Source of the DNA: Marinicella sp.
GTDB taxonomy: Bacteria; Pseudomonadota; Gammaproteobacteria; Xanthomonadales; Marinicellaceae
Length of the DNA: 64,000 bases
Direction of reading: 5' to 3'
Assembly (NCBI GenBank): GCA_028284365.1
Contig: JANQRW010000048.1
Location: forward strand, 1 to 64,000
Positions within the stretch are counted from its first letter, which is position 1. Every line of letters begins with the position of its first letter. Position numbers and translations under genes: made by a program. Shown here piece after piece: positions 27,747 to 37,086 of the stretch. The notes under the pieces are model-generated. The model searched no databases. It saw only the letters and a list, made by a program, of their open reading frames with translations, and was not told where the DNA came from.

Positions 27747-29630
27747 TTATATGACTGCCAAGTCACCTTTTTCTTGTAACCAGGACTTACGTTCACTGGC
27801 CCTTTTCTTGGCTAAAAGCATGTCCATGATACCGTGGGTGTTATCTCCAGCAACCACCGACAGTTGTAGCAGCCTTCTGGTATCTGGCGCAATTGCACTT
27901 TCTCGCAATTGAGATGGGTTCATTTCACCCAAACCTTTAAATCGTGTCACACTGAGTTTACCTTTCAACTTATCTTTTTCAATTTTATTGAGAATCTGAT
28001 CACGTTCACTTTGATCCACCGCATAAAACTTTTGTTTACCTACATCAATTCGAAATAAAGGTGGCATCGCAACAAATATATGACCTGCCCTCACCACTGG
28101 CTCAAAATGGCGCAAAAACAAAGCACACAACAAAGTTGCAATGTGCAAACCATCTGAATCGGCATCAGCGAGAATTATTATTTTACCATACCGCAAACCC
28201 GATAAATCTGTACTGCCCGGATCAACCCCCATGGCCACCGCTAAATCATGTACTTCTTGTGAAGCCATGACTTGTGCAGATTCGACTTCCCATGAATTCA
28301 AAATCTTACCTCGCAATGGCATGATTGCCTGAAATTCTCGATCACGCGCTTGTTTAGCAGACCCACCTGCCGAATCACCCTCTACCAAAAACAGCTCGCC
28401 TAACATAGGATCTTGTGAACTACAATCTGCCAACTTGCCTGGCAAGGCGGGCCCAGTAGTTACTTTCTTCCGAACCACTTGTTTGGCTTTACGCAAACGA
28501 TTTTGAGCATTATTAATAGCAATCATGGCAATCTGTTCGCCCTCTGCCACATTTTGGCTCAACCACAAAATGAAAGCGTCTTTGATCGTATTTGCTACAT
28601 AAGAGGCAATGGAACGAGATGACAAACGTTCTTTGGTTTGACCAGAAAACTGTGGATCTTTCATTTTGGTTGAGAGCACATAACTGACTCTATCCCAAAC
28701 ATCATCTGGTGCCAGCTTCAAACCACGAGGCAATAGATTATGGCTATCAGCAAAATCTCTGATAGCCTCAGTCAATCCGGTACGCAATCCATTCACATGT
28801 GTACCACCTTGTGCAGTTGGTATCAAATTCACATAGCTCTCAGTGACTAATTCTCCCTGAGGTATCCAGGTCAGAGCCCAGTCAACTGCAAACTCTTCAT
28901 CTTGTTGTGAACCAATAAATCCTGCAGCTGGAATCAGCTCTTCTGCATCAATTTCATCAATTAAGTATTCTTGTAAACCATCTTCAAATTGCCAGCTTTC
29001 TGTGCTGCCATCTGAATGATTTTTAAATGTAACATTCAAGCCTGAGCACAAAACTGCCTTTGCTTTTAACAAATGCTTGAGTTTTTTAACACCCACTTTA
29101 ACTGTATCAAAATACTCATGTGCAGGAGTAAATTGAACCCTGGTACCAGTGTTGCGTTGCCCCACTTGCCCCACCACCTTCAATTCTGAAACTTTTTCAC
29201 CATGCTCAAAGGCGATGTGGTGTTCTTTACCATCTCTTTTGATCCATACATCCAAACGTTCACTCAAGGCATTAACCACGGAAACACCCACGCCATGCAA
29301 GCCACCTGAGAAAGTGTAATTTTTATTGGAAAATTTACCACCTGCATGCAGTTTACATAAAATCAGCTCTACTCCAGAAACACCATGTTCCTCATGCACA
29401 TCAACCGGCATACCGCGACCATCATCGGCCACTTCGACACTGCCATCTTTATGCAAAGCCACACTGATTTTGCTGGCATGCCCCTCTAAAGCTTCATCCA
29501 CAGAATTATCGACAACTTCCTGTATCAAATGATTTGGGCGGTTGGTTTCCGTATACATACCCGGCCGTCGTTTGACTGGGTCCAAGCCAGAAAGAACTTC
29601 AATATCAGATGATTGATAGGTTTTTGTCAT
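27747..29630 (-). CDS. parE: DNA topoisomerase IV subunit B ParE
   Basis: ParE is the ATPase subunit of topoisomerase IV, which decatenates daughter chromosomes. The 627 residues have the GHKL ATPase motifs (EVVDNSVDEAL, DDGRGMPVD, GGLHGVGVSVVNALS), the transducer domain, and a TOPRIM domain with LVEGDSAGGSA and DADSDGLHIA. The DSDGLH form is characteristic of ParE rather than GyrB. Length is normal. No parC is in the window. Confidence 0.96.
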   Translation of the reverse strand: MTKTYQSSDIEVLSGLDPVKRRPGMYTETNRPNHLIQEVVDNSVDEALEGHASKISVALHKDGSVEVADDGRGMPVDVHEEHGVSGVELILCKLHAGGKFSNKNYTFSGGLHGVGVSVVNALSERLDVWIKRDGKEHHIAFEHGEKVSELKVVGQVGQRNTGTRVQFTPAHEYFDTVKVGVKKLKHLLKAKAVLCSGLNVTFKNHSDGSTESWQFEDGLQEYLIDEIDAEELIPAAGFIGSQQDEEFAVDWALTWIPQGELVTESYVNLIPTAQGGTHVNGLRTGLTEAIRDFADSHNLLPRGLKLAPDDVWDRVSYVLSTKMKDPQFSGQTKERLSSRSIASYVANTIKDAFILWLSQNVAEGEQIAMIAINNAQNRLRKAKQVVRKKVTTGPALPGKLADCSSQDPMLGELFLVEGDSAGGSAKQARDREFQAIMPLRGKILNSWEVESAQVMASQEVHDLAVAMGVDPGSTDLSGLRYGKIIILADADSDGLHIATLLCALFLRHFEPVVRAGHIFVAMPPLFRIDVGKQKFYAVDQSERDQILNKIEKDKLKGKLSVTRFKGLGEMNPSQLRESAIAPDTRRLLQLSVVAGDNTHGIMDMLLAKKRASERKSWLQEKGDLAVI

Positions 29631-29636
29631 TATTTA

Positions 29637-30194
29637 TTAATCCTGCTGTAACCATTTAATCGAACACCCCATTGATGGGTACTGTTCAGATTTTACTGTT
29701 CCTGTTTCTACCATTTCTCGCATGGCCTCGACCAAATCTTTACGCATGTGGCCACTGGACTGGTTCATTCCAGCCGCGTTGAGGCGTCCACGGTATTGAA
29801 TCATACACTTACTGTCCATTGCAAAAATATCTGGAGTACAAACCGCACCATAAGCTTTAGCTACTGTCTGTGTTGTATCAATCAAATATGGAAAAGGATA
29901 TTGTAATTCAACCGCCACCTTTTGCATATTCTCAAATGAATCTTCTGGATAATCATTGGGGTCATTAGACATAATGGCGACCACATTAACACCTATGTCT
30001 TGCAACAGCTTAGCATCTTCAATCAAAGTGTTTTGAATTGATTTAACGTAAGGACAATGATTACAAATAAACATCACAACCAAACCATGCTTGCCCAGAC
30101 ATTTATCTATGTTCCAGTAGTTATTATCAACTCCTAATAAATTAAAATCGGGTGCATTCAGAATTTCAGATTTCGGCGTATACTTCAGTACCAT
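29637..30194 (-). CDS. Thioredoxin-fold redoxin (AhpC/TSA-like)
   Basis: The 185-residue product has a thioredoxin/peroxiredoxin-like fold with a CxxC site, C44-N-H-C47 in FICNHCPYVKS, followed by GVNVVAIMSNDPNDYPEDS and the cis-proline-type GAVCTPDIF segment. The start is set at 30194 because AGGAGG lies nine bases upstream; this start overlaps the preceding membrane protein gene by 29 bases, implying coupling. It has no signal peptide, so a cytoplasmic thiol role is likely. The substrate is unknown. It lies downstream of the SUF operon on the same strand. Confidence 0.8.
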   Translation of the reverse strand: MVLKYTPKSEILNAPDFNLLGVDNNYWNIDKCLGKHGLVVMFICNHCPYVKSIQNTLIEDAKLLQDIGVNVVAIMSNDPNDYPEDSFENMQKVAVELQYPFPYLIDTTQTVAKAYGAVCTPDIFAMDSKCMIQYRGRLNAAGMNQSSGHMRKDLVEAMREMVETGTVKSEQYPSMGCSIKWLQQD

Positions 30195-31008
30195 TTTCTT
30201 CATCCTCCTCATTGTCTTGGTCAAATAACTCAGTATATGCCTGGTATTGGCAACACAAGCCAATACCAGTTATGGTAAAGGCAAAAAACAACACCAAAAC
30301 ATTGATCATGAATTCACTTGCTGTTCCGAGAACAGCCATAAACACTGAGGCAAAGAAACTCGCCAGAATCATGGCACCAAAAAACACCAAAACAATCAAC
30401 ATAACCATGGAGACAAAAGCCTTCCAAGACTTCAAAAAACCTTTAATGCTGTATTGGATGGCATGAAATGGATGAGTTTTTTTAAACAAAATCAATGCTG
30501 GAGAAAAGGCCAAGGCCAGGGCCACAGGGATGTTGGTTAACAAATTAAATAGCACCCTGAGTAAAGCCTCACGACCACTCATGTTTTGCATCATTTCTTC
30601 AGTCAATTCCAACGGTAAATTATATGCAACCATTAATTGTAAATGTATTTGTTGCATAACCAGAGTCAACAGTGCCGAAACAAGTCCTAACAACAAAAAG
30701 TAATTCAATTCTCTGAACACGGCCTGCCACAACACAGAAAAAGTAAGCGGCTTACTTGAACGTACATGATGACAACAATTCATCATAAATGCAGTGACCA
30801 CAGGGGATAAAAATACCACCAAAATCATCACTAAAGTTGCTGATACCGTTGCTGTCAGCAACAACAAAACACCCATCAGCAAGCAACTCAGATACCAATG
30901 GTTTTTAACATGTTTAAACAATTCAATACCTTCGTTGAACCAATGTTTACCATCTTTCCAGGAAAAAGACTTACTTGTGAATGATATGCCGTTTGATGCA
31001 GGTTTCAT
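30166..31008 (-). CDS. Multi-pass membrane protein (BPSS1780-like)
   Basis: The 280-residue product has about five to six hydrophobic segments (for example WYLSCLLMGVLLLLTATVSA and VSMVMLIVLVFFGAMILASF) and an acidic C-terminus (DQDNEEDEENG). The layout resembles the BPSS1780 family of uncharacterised membrane proteins, which is a tentative assignment. The start at 31008 (MKPASNG) falls just after the sufU stop; the longer frame to 31083 lies inside sufU and is not believed. No function can be given. Confidence 0.65.
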   Translation of the reverse strand: MKPASNGISFTSKSFSWKDGKHWFNEGIELFKHVKNHWYLSCLLMGVLLLLTATVSATLVMILVVFLSPVVTAFMMNCCHHVRSSKPLTFSVLWQAVFRELNYFLLLGLVSALLTLVMQQIHLQLMVAYNLPLELTEEMMQNMSGREALLRVLFNLLTNIPVALALAFSPALILFKKTHPFHAIQYSIKGFLKSWKAFVSMVMLIVLVFFGAMILASFFASVFMAVLGTASEFMINVLVLFFAFTITGIGLCCQYQAYTELFDQDNEEDEENGTEVYAEI

Positions 31009-31025
31009 TTGAGTTTGACTCGTTA

Positions 31026-31472
31026 TTATTCGGTGGTAGCTGTGTCTCGGCCATGGATGGCTGCATCCAGCGCATACCAGCATAATGTGGCTGATTTGAT
31101 TCTGGATGGAAATTTTTTGACAGAAACTAATGTATTGACCTCACCCAATTCTGCATAGGACTGAACCTCATTACCGGTATCCATAAGTTGTTTGAACAGT
31201 TCAAAACGAATTTGCCAATCATCCAAACTCAACCCAGTAGAAAGTTCAGTCATCATCGAAGATGATGCCATAGAAATTGCACAACTCTCACCTGCATAAT
31301 TAATGGCCTGAAGGCGGTTATCAGCAATGGTCAGATAAATCATGACCTGATCACCACAAATCGCATTTAAACCTTCTGCTTGATGCGTCCATGAATCCGG
31401 TTGACCAAAGTTACGTGGGTTTCTGTTATGCTCTAATATGGCTTGTTTATACAATTTGTTTAAATCTGACAT
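31026..31472 (-). CDS. sufU: SUF-type iron-sulfur scaffold SufU (IscU/NifU family)
   Basis: SufU is a zinc-bound sulfur acceptor and possible scaffold working with SufS. The 148-residue product keeps the three family cysteines, C39 (ICGD, with D41), C64 (GESCAIS) and C131 (ATLCWYAL), and the insert of about 20 residues that separates SufU from IscU. It is 13 bases after sufS on the same strand. Its presence together with the lack of sufE nearby means that sulfur transfer here probably follows the SufS-SufU route better known from Gram-positive bacteria. Confidence 0.9.
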   Translation of the reverse strand: MSDLNKLYKQAILEHNRNPRNFGQPDSWTHQAEGLNAICGDQVMIYLTIADNRLQAINYAGESCAISMASSSMMTELSTGLSLDDWQIRFELFKQLMDTGNEVQSYAELGEVNTLVSVKKFPSRIKSATLCWYALDAAIHGRDTATTE

Positions 31473-31485
31473 GACTCAATCATGT

Positions 31486-32688
31486 TCACTCGAACATGGC
31501 TTTGGCTTTGAGCAGGGATTCTACCAGAACATCAACCTCTTTTTCAGTGTTATAGAAAGCCAATGATGCTCGGCAGCTTCCAGCAAGACCGAAATATTGA
31601 AATATAGGCATCGTACAATGGTGGCCCGTGCGAATGGCAACTCCATGGTGATCAATAATGGTGCCAATATCATGGGCATGGATGCCATCAATCACAAATG
31701 AAAATACGGGTGATTTTTCTACAGCGGTCCCAATTAAGCGCAAACCAGGCACTTCTCCTAAAGCTTGTTCTGCATACACCCTTAATTCTTGGTCACGTTG
31801 CGCAATTTTATCCAAACCGACTGACATCATAAATTCAGCAGCAGCACCCAGACCAATCCCACCTGCAATGTTGGGGGTTCCAGCTTCAAATTTTGCCGGC
31901 ACTGCATTATAAACCGTAGACTCAAATGTTACTTTGCTTATCATCTCACCACCACCATGATAGGGTGGCATGGCATTCAGATGTTCCGCTTTACCATACA
32001 AGACACCAGAACCAGTTGGGCCATACATTTTGTGTCCAGAAACGGTATAAAAATCACAATCCAAGTCCTGTACATCTACTTTTAAATGCGGCGTCGCTTG
32101 TGCACCATCAACCAGTACCGGGATATTTTTTTCATGTGCAGCAGCAACCATTTTTTTGATTGGGTTTATGGTTCCCAGTGCATTGGAAACGTGTACCACT
32201 GCCATAAACTTGGTCTTATTGCCCAACAATTGATCCAACTCATTCAGCACCAATTCGCCTTGATCATTCATGGGTATTACTTTGAGCTTGGCACCTGTTT
32301 GCTCACACAATAATTGCCAGGGAACAATGTTTGAATGATGTTCAAGGTGTGAAATCAATATTTCATCACCGGCTTTAATCCTGTTTCTGACAAAAGTTTG
32401 TGCCACCAAATTAACACCTTCCGTACAGCCACGGACAAAAATTAAATCCTTTTCACTCGGTGCATTGATCAATCTGCTGATTGACCGCCTGGCTTGTTCA
32501 TATCGTTCAGTCGCAGATTCACTCAGGCTATGTACACCTCGGTGAATATTGGCATTGTGATTCAGGTAATAATCGTTAACTGCATCAATCACTGCCCTGG
32601 GCCTTTGGGCAGTTGCTGCATTGTCCAAGTAGACCAGTGGTTTGGCATGAACCTGTTTATTTAATCCAGGAAAATGTTCTCTCAACAT
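31486..32688 (-). CDS. sufS: Cysteine desulfurase SufS
   Basis: SufS is a PLP enzyme that takes sulfur from cysteine as a persulfide for cluster assembly. The 400-residue product has the PLP lysine in SGHKMYGPTG and the active cysteine C358 in RTGHHCTMP, the group II (SufS-type) arrangement. Its start overlaps the sufD end by 7 bases. Confidence 0.96.
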   Translation of the reverse strand: MLREHFPGLNKQVHAKPLVYLDNAATAQRPRAVIDAVNDYYLNHNANIHRGVHSLSESATERYEQARRSISRLINAPSEKDLIFVRGCTEGVNLVAQTFVRNRIKAGDEILISHLEHHSNIVPWQLLCEQTGAKLKVIPMNDQGELVLNELDQLLGNKTKFMAVVHVSNALGTINPIKKMVAAAHEKNIPVLVDGAQATPHLKVDVQDLDCDFYTVSGHKMYGPTGSGVLYGKAEHLNAMPPYHGGGEMISKVTFESTVYNAVPAKFEAGTPNIAGGIGLGAAAEFMMSVGLDKIAQRDQELRVYAEQALGEVPGLRLIGTAVEKSPVFSFVIDGIHAHDIGTIIDHHGVAIRTGHHCTMPIFQYFGLAGSCRASLAFYNTEKEVDVLVESLLKAKAMFE

Positions 32689-33857
32689 GTCAGCGCCTCT
32701 TGTTCAAAAGACTCAATCATAATTTCACGCGCTTGTTTGATACCAATACCCCTTGATTGTAAATAAAACAAAGACTGTTCATCCAAAGCTCCAATGGTTG
32801 AACCATGAGCCGCCACCACCTCATCAGCGTATACTTCAAGTTCGGGTTTGCTGAATATTTTGGCACCTGGTGAGAGCAAAATATTTTTTAAATCTTGCTC
32901 GATTTGTGAATCATCAGCACCGACAGCCACATAAGCTTTGGCATTGGTGAATATTTGTGATGAATCATCAGCAATAGACCTGTGTGTGACTTCTGACTGG
33001 TTGTTTTTTTTATGATGATTAACTTCAACTAAGTCAGCTATATTATTGTTATTTATTGATTTATTAACCGTTCCCATTTTAAATGAAGCCTGGGAACCAT
33101 TAAAATTAATTCGATGAATGTGATGCTGTAAAGCACCACCTAAATGTTGATTGACACCTCTTACTGCAGTATTACCGGCCAACTGAAATTGATTAAAACT
33201 GATTAACCGTTGATGGGTTCTGAGGTTGGCTTGCTGCAAGCGCTGAATTTCAGCACCTGCTTCTAAATCGAACACATTAACCACATTAGTTTGGCCAGAT
33301 GACCATTGCTCCTGAATGGAAATTTTACTGTTTTGACTCACCTGGAACTGATTTCGAACATATCGCCACTCATTTTCTTTACTGAAATCATAGTCAACAA
33401 TTAGCTTGATGGGCTTGCTTGTTTCGGTGTGGTTGTACTTTATGGTCACACCAGCGCAGAAGTTCGCTGTATTTACCAAATTGATAACTGTTTCTTGAGT
33501 AAAATCTAAATCAATCCATTCAGATTCGTTGATGTCTTTTATCGATTTGACCAACAACGAAATTGGACAATTTTCTGAAACCTCAAAGCCTGCGTCATGT
33601 AATCTGATGGTCACAACTTCACAATCTTCTGCCCGGTCATGCAATGCCAATTCAGAAGGCAATGATGGTTCATAACCACTCAAGTCCAAGCGCTTGGTAT
33701 CGGTGTAGCGCCAATATTCAAGCTTTCTGTCAGGAGTCTTTAAGACACTCAACTGCTCAAGTGCCTGTTCTTTTTTTGCTTTCAACCAAGCAGGTGAAAC
33801 ATCATCGTCAAGCTGTTTGGCAGCCAACGTCATCCAATCAGTTATTAAGCCAGCCAT
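32682..33857 (-). CDS. sufD: SUF scaffold subunit SufD
   Basis: SufD partners SufB in the SufBC2D scaffold complex. The 391-residue product has the right-handed beta-helix core (INFNGSQASFKMGTVNK and following) and the conserved C-terminal AHGSTIGALDEQSLFYLQSRGI segment shared with SufB. It overlaps sufC by 20 bases and sufS by 7. Confidence 0.95.
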   Translation of the reverse strand: MAGLITDWMTLAAKQLDDDVSPAWLKAKKEQALEQLSVLKTPDRKLEYWRYTDTKRLDLSGYEPSLPSELALHDRAEDCEVVTIRLHDAGFEVSENCPISLLVKSIKDINESEWIDLDFTQETVINLVNTANFCAGVTIKYNHTETSKPIKLIVDYDFSKENEWRYVRNQFQVSQNSKISIQEQWSSGQTNVVNVFDLEAGAEIQRLQQANLRTHQRLISFNQFQLAGNTAVRGVNQHLGGALQHHIHRINFNGSQASFKMGTVNKSINNNNIADLVEVNHHKKNNQSEVTHRSIADDSSQIFTNAKAYVAVGADDSQIEQDLKNILLSPGAKIFSKPELEVYADEVVAAHGSTIGALDEQSLFYLQSRGIGIKQAREIMIESFEQEALTC

Positions 33858-34578
33858 ATCCCTGCTCTTCTAATTCCAAGGCCAATTCTTTCGGGCCAGA
33901 TTTAACAATTTTCCCATCAGCCAAAACATGTACAAAATCCGGCTGGATGTAATCTAACAACCTTTGATAATGAGTGATAATAATAAATGAACGATCTGGT
34001 GATCGCAGTTGATTAACACCATCTGCCACAACTTTCAGGGCATCAATGTCCAATCCCGAATCTGTTTCATCCAGAATTGCCAATTTCGGTTCTAACACAC
34101 CCATTTGAAACACTTCATTGCGTTTTTTCTCCCCGCCTGAAAAACCCACATTAACTGGTCTTTTCAATAGATCATCACGCATGTTCATGTCTTTGATTTT
34201 TTGTTTAACCATGCGCAAAAATTGAGCCGAATCCATAGGTTCTTCACCACGGTATTTACGCTGTGCATTCAAAGCAGTGCGTAAAAAATACATGTTATTA
34301 ACACCAGGAATCTCAACTGGATACTGAAATGCCAAAAACACACCTTCTGCAGCCCGTTCTTCTGGTTCTAAACCAAGCAAATCTTTACCCAGATAATCAA
34401 TTACACCGCTTTGTGATTCCACATGCGGCATACCAGCCAATAAATTACCCAAAGTGCTTTTTCCAGCACCGTTAGGTCCCATAATCGCATGGACCTCACC
34501 TGGCTTAACTTCGAGGGATAAGCCCTTTAATATTTCTTTGTTACCCGCAGAGGCGAATACATTATCAACTTTTAACAT
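33838..34578 (-). CDS. sufC: SUF ATPase SufC
   Basis: SufC is the ABC-type ATPase of the SufBC2D complex. The 246 residues have Walker A GPNGAGKST, the signature segment VGFSGGEKKRNE, and Walker B LAILDETDSGLD. It overlaps sufB by one base (TGATG type) and sufD by 20. Confidence 0.97.
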   Translation of the reverse strand: MLKVDNVFASAGNKEILKGLSLEVKPGEVHAIMGPNGAGKSTLGNLLAGMPHVESQSGVIDYLGKDLLGLEPEERAAEGVFLAFQYPVEIPGVNNMYFLRTALNAQRKYRGEEPMDSAQFLRMVKQKIKDMNMRDDLLKRPVNVGFSGGEKKRNEVFQMGVLEPKLAILDETDSGLDIDALKVVADGVNQLRSPDRSFIIITHYQRLLDYIQPDFVHVLADGKIVKSGPKELALELEEQGYGWLNN

Positions 34579-36062
34579 CAGCCAATGGCTCCTTCTAATG
34601 AGATGTCTAATAAAGCTTTTGCCTCAACAGCAAACTCCATCGGTAGTTCTTTGAACACTTCTTTACAAAAACCATCCACAATCAGCGAGATGGCATCTTC
34701 TTCTGTGATACCACGCTGCAAACAGTAATTTAATTGATCTTCAGAAATTTTTGAGGTGGTTGCCTCATGTTCTAGTTTGGCTGTCATATTGGCCGATTCC
34801 GTGTATGGGAATGTGTGTGCACCACATGACTTACCGATCAGTAATGAATCACATTGTGTGAAATTCCTGGCATGATCAGCTTTTTTGGCAACTCTCACCA
34901 AACCGCGATAAGCATTTTGACTTTTGCCCACGGAAATGCCTTTTGAAATAACCGTACTTTTGGTATTTTTACCCAAATGTATCATCTTAGTGCCCGTATC
35001 GGCCTGTTGGTAATTATTAGTCAATGCAACAGAGTAGAACTCTCCGCTTGAATTATCACCACGTAAGATACAACTCGGATATTTCCACGTGATGGCAGAT
35101 CCAGTTTCAACCTGAGTCCATGAAATTTTTGAGTTTTTGCCGAAACAATTACCACGCTTGGTTACAAAGTTATAAATACCACCTTTACCATCTTCATCAC
35201 CAGGGTACCAATTTTGTACCGTTGAATACTTGATTTTAGCGTCATCCATCGCCACCAACTCTACCACAGCAGCATGTAACTGATTTTCATCACGCATTGG
35301 TGCAGTACAGCCTTCCAGATAACTGACATATGAACCTTCTTCTGCCACAATTAAGGTACGTTCAAATTGGCCAGTGTTGATTGCATTAATTCTAAAATAT
35401 GTGGACAGTTCCATCGGACAACGCACACCTTTAGGTATATAAACGAATGAGCCATCACTGAAAACAGCTGCATTTAACGCCGCAAAGTAATTATCCTGTG
35501 CCGGCACCACAGAACCAAGGTACTTTTTAATCAATTCAGGGTGGTCATGCACAGCTTCGGAAAATGATGAAAAGATCACCCCTACTTTTTCTAATTCAGC
35601 CTTAAAAGTAGTTCCCACAGAAACGGAATCAAACACGGCATCCACGGCCACACCTGCTAAGCGTTCTCGTTCATGCAATGGCACCCCTAGCTTGTCATAG
35701 GTTTCAATTAGCTTAGGGTCCACCTCATCTAAAGATTTTGGCGCGTTTTCAATATTCGCATTTGGTGATGAATAATATGAGATGGCTTGAAAGTCAATTT
35801 CCGGCACATTCAGTTTGGCCCAGCTGGGCGACTCCATTTGTTGCCATTTTCGAAAAGCATCTAGCCTATAATCCAATAACCACATAGGCTCTTCTTTTCT
35901 GGCTGAAATCAAACGTATGGTATCTTCATCTAACCCAGGTGGGATGGTGAATGACTCAATATCGGTAACAAAACCTTCTTTGTATTTCTGTTTGGCACGG
36001 GCCTTAACGACTGCGTTCTCTTCATCGCCTTCTAAACCCTTAATTTCTAATTTCTGATTCAT
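34578..36062 (-). CDS. sufB: SUF scaffold subunit SufB
   Basis: SufB is the scaffold protein on which the iron-sulfur cluster is built. The 494-residue length is normal. The core segment [25 protein letters not shown] and the C-terminal [12 protein letters not shown] and [22 protein letters not shown] segments are typical. It overlaps the upstream regulator gene by ATGA. Confidence 0.97.
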   Translation of the reverse strand: MNQKLEIKGLEGDEENAVVKARAKQKYKEGFVTDIESFTIPPGLDEDTIRLISARKEEPMWLLDYRLDAFRKWQQMESPSWAKLNVPEIDFQAISYYSSPNANIENAPKSLDEVDPKLIETYDKLGVPLHERERLAGVAVDAVFDSVSVGTTFKAELEKVGVIFSSFSEAVHDHPELIKKYLGSVVPAQDNYFAALNAAVFSDGSFVYIPKGVRCPMELSTYFRINAINTGQFERTLIVAEEGSYVSYLEGCTAPMRDENQLHAAVVELVAMDDAKIKYSTVQNWYPGDEDGKGGIYNFVTKRGNCFGKNSKISWTQVETGSAITWKYPSCILRGDNSSGEFYSVALTNNYQQADTGTKMIHLGKNTKSTVISKGISVGKSQNAYRGLVRVAKKADHARNFTQCDSLLIGKSCGAHTFPYTESANMTAKLEHEATTSKISEDQLNYCLQRGITEEDAISLIVDGFCKEVFKELPMEFAVEAKALLDISLEGAIG

Positions 36063-36487
36063 GACTTAATCTGCATGGTAATTTTTTCTTTTTCATCCCA
36101 AATATCGCTGACACTGACATTCTGCAAAGCATCAAGCAGTATTTGATTGACTTTTTTCATGCCAGCACTCATCTGACATTGGCTCATCAGGTTACAAACT
36201 TCTTCATCATCAACACATTCAGTCAGAGACATACCACCTTCTATAGCAGTGATGACTTCGTTTAATGAAATGTCACTTTTTTGTTTAGCCAAATAATAGC
36301 CACCATTTACACCCAACTTAGAATGCAACAAGCCAGCATTTTTTAACAACTTAAGCACTTTACTGACTGTAGGCGTTTCCAAAGCCGTAACACTGGCCAC
36401 TGAATCTGCCGATGCAGGCTGTTCTGACTTTTCCAAAGCCATAATTACAATGAACGCATATTCAGTCAATTTCGACATCTTGATCAT
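36059..36487 (-). CDS. Rrf2-family SUF operon regulator
   Basis: The 142-residue product is a winged-helix Rrf2/IscR relative of the type encoded at the head of suf operons. Three cysteines, C91, C98 and C104, sit in the usual cluster-binding loop ([16 protein letters not shown]), so it probably senses cluster supply through a bound Fe-S cluster. It is the first gene of the operon and its stop overlaps sufB. A palindrome 22 bases upstream (36505-36530) is a likely autoregulatory operator. This role is inferred from family and position. Confidence 0.88.
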   Translation of the reverse strand: MIKMSKLTEYAFIVIMALEKSEQPASADSVASVTALETPTVSKVLKLLKNAGLLHSKLGVNGGYYLAKQKSDISLNEVITAIEGGMSLTECVDDEEVCNLMSQCQMSAGMKKVNQILLDALQNVSVSDIWDEKEKITMQIKS

Positions 36488-36504
36488 GATTTGAATTTTA
36501 ACAC

Positions 36505-36530
36505 ATAAAGTACTGAATTAGTACTATTTA
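36505..36530. promoter_or_regulatory. Palindromic operator candidate for the suf operon
   Basis: Two perfect AGTACT hexamers (36509-36514 and 36520-36525) are separated by five bases, and the symmetry extends outward as ATAAAGTACT...AGTACTATTT. It lies directly upstream of the Rrf2-like gene. The form resembles Rrf2/IscR-type inverted repeats with A+T-rich flanks. Confidence 0.6.
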
Positions 36531-36558
36531 GAAAACAATAAGAAGTATCCTTGAACTT

Positions 36559-36644
36559 AGGAAAGCTGCTGAGCAGTTTGACCGGCATAAGCAAAGAAAG
36601 CATGACGGTTTGTCTGAAAGGCAATAAGTCTTGATTGAATGCTG
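36559..36644 (+). repeat. Dispersed hairpin repeat, degenerate partial copy (copy E)
   Basis: AAAGCTGCTGAGCAGTTT forms the end hairpin. It is followed by sequence similar to the long copy at 4506-4592: compare GCATGACGGTTTGTCTGAAA here with TCATGGCGGTTTGCCGCAGG there, then GGCAA-AAG-CTTGAT-GAATGCT. The CATTCCT end and the conserved middle block are missing. Confidence 0.6.
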
Positions 36645-36989
36645 TCATACACCAGCATCGTTCCTATGAGCTGTTAAAGCAAAATCAATTGAAAAAAGAC
36701 CAATTAATCTTTGCTCAATTAGACCAAGGGCATCGGCTTGAACAAAGGATGCGAAGACTGTGTTCTTTCAAAGAAATGCAAATGCAATCGTTGAATCAGG
36801 ACATTCAGCAATACCAATCCATCAGAGGGGTATGAGAGAAAGTTTTCAATATAAACCTCATGTGAAAACTAATGATGCTTAGCCACCGATACAAGAGCTA
36901 ATATGAGTAGCTTTTATGTCGTCAAAACCATTTGAATCATTGATGTTGGTGTTTTAAAGATTTGACATTAATCAAAGTAATTACAACAT
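36645..36989. other. Intergenic region with a doubtful 66-codon frame
   Basis: A frame at 36635-36835 (plus) begins inside repeat copy E and encodes a glutamine-rich peptide (HRSYELLKQNQLKKDQL...). It has no ribosome site or recognisable family and may be chance or a gene remnant. A TTGACA hexamer at 36962-36967 may be the -35 box of the protease promoter. Nothing else is seen. Confidence 0.35.
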
Positions 36990-37008
36990 TTATGTAATTT
37001 TTACATAA
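36990..37008. promoter_or_regulatory. Perfect inverted repeat upstream of the metalloprotease gene
   Basis: TTATGTAA and TTACATAA flank a three-base centre, about 80 bases before the protease start and 22 bases after a TTGACA hexamer. It is well placed to be a repressor or activator site, but no regulator can be named. Confidence 0.45.
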
Positions 37009-37086
37009 TCGTACTTTAAATTTGTTACAGTGGTTGCGTGGAAAGTAATGTGTGTGTAATAGCTTTTTAAATTACAGGAATTTAAT

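Noticed and set aside
36635..36835. 66-codon glutamine-rich frame as a real gene
   Set aside because: Begins inside degenerate repeat copy E, lacks a ribosome site and a recognisable family; kept only as a note in the intergenic entry.
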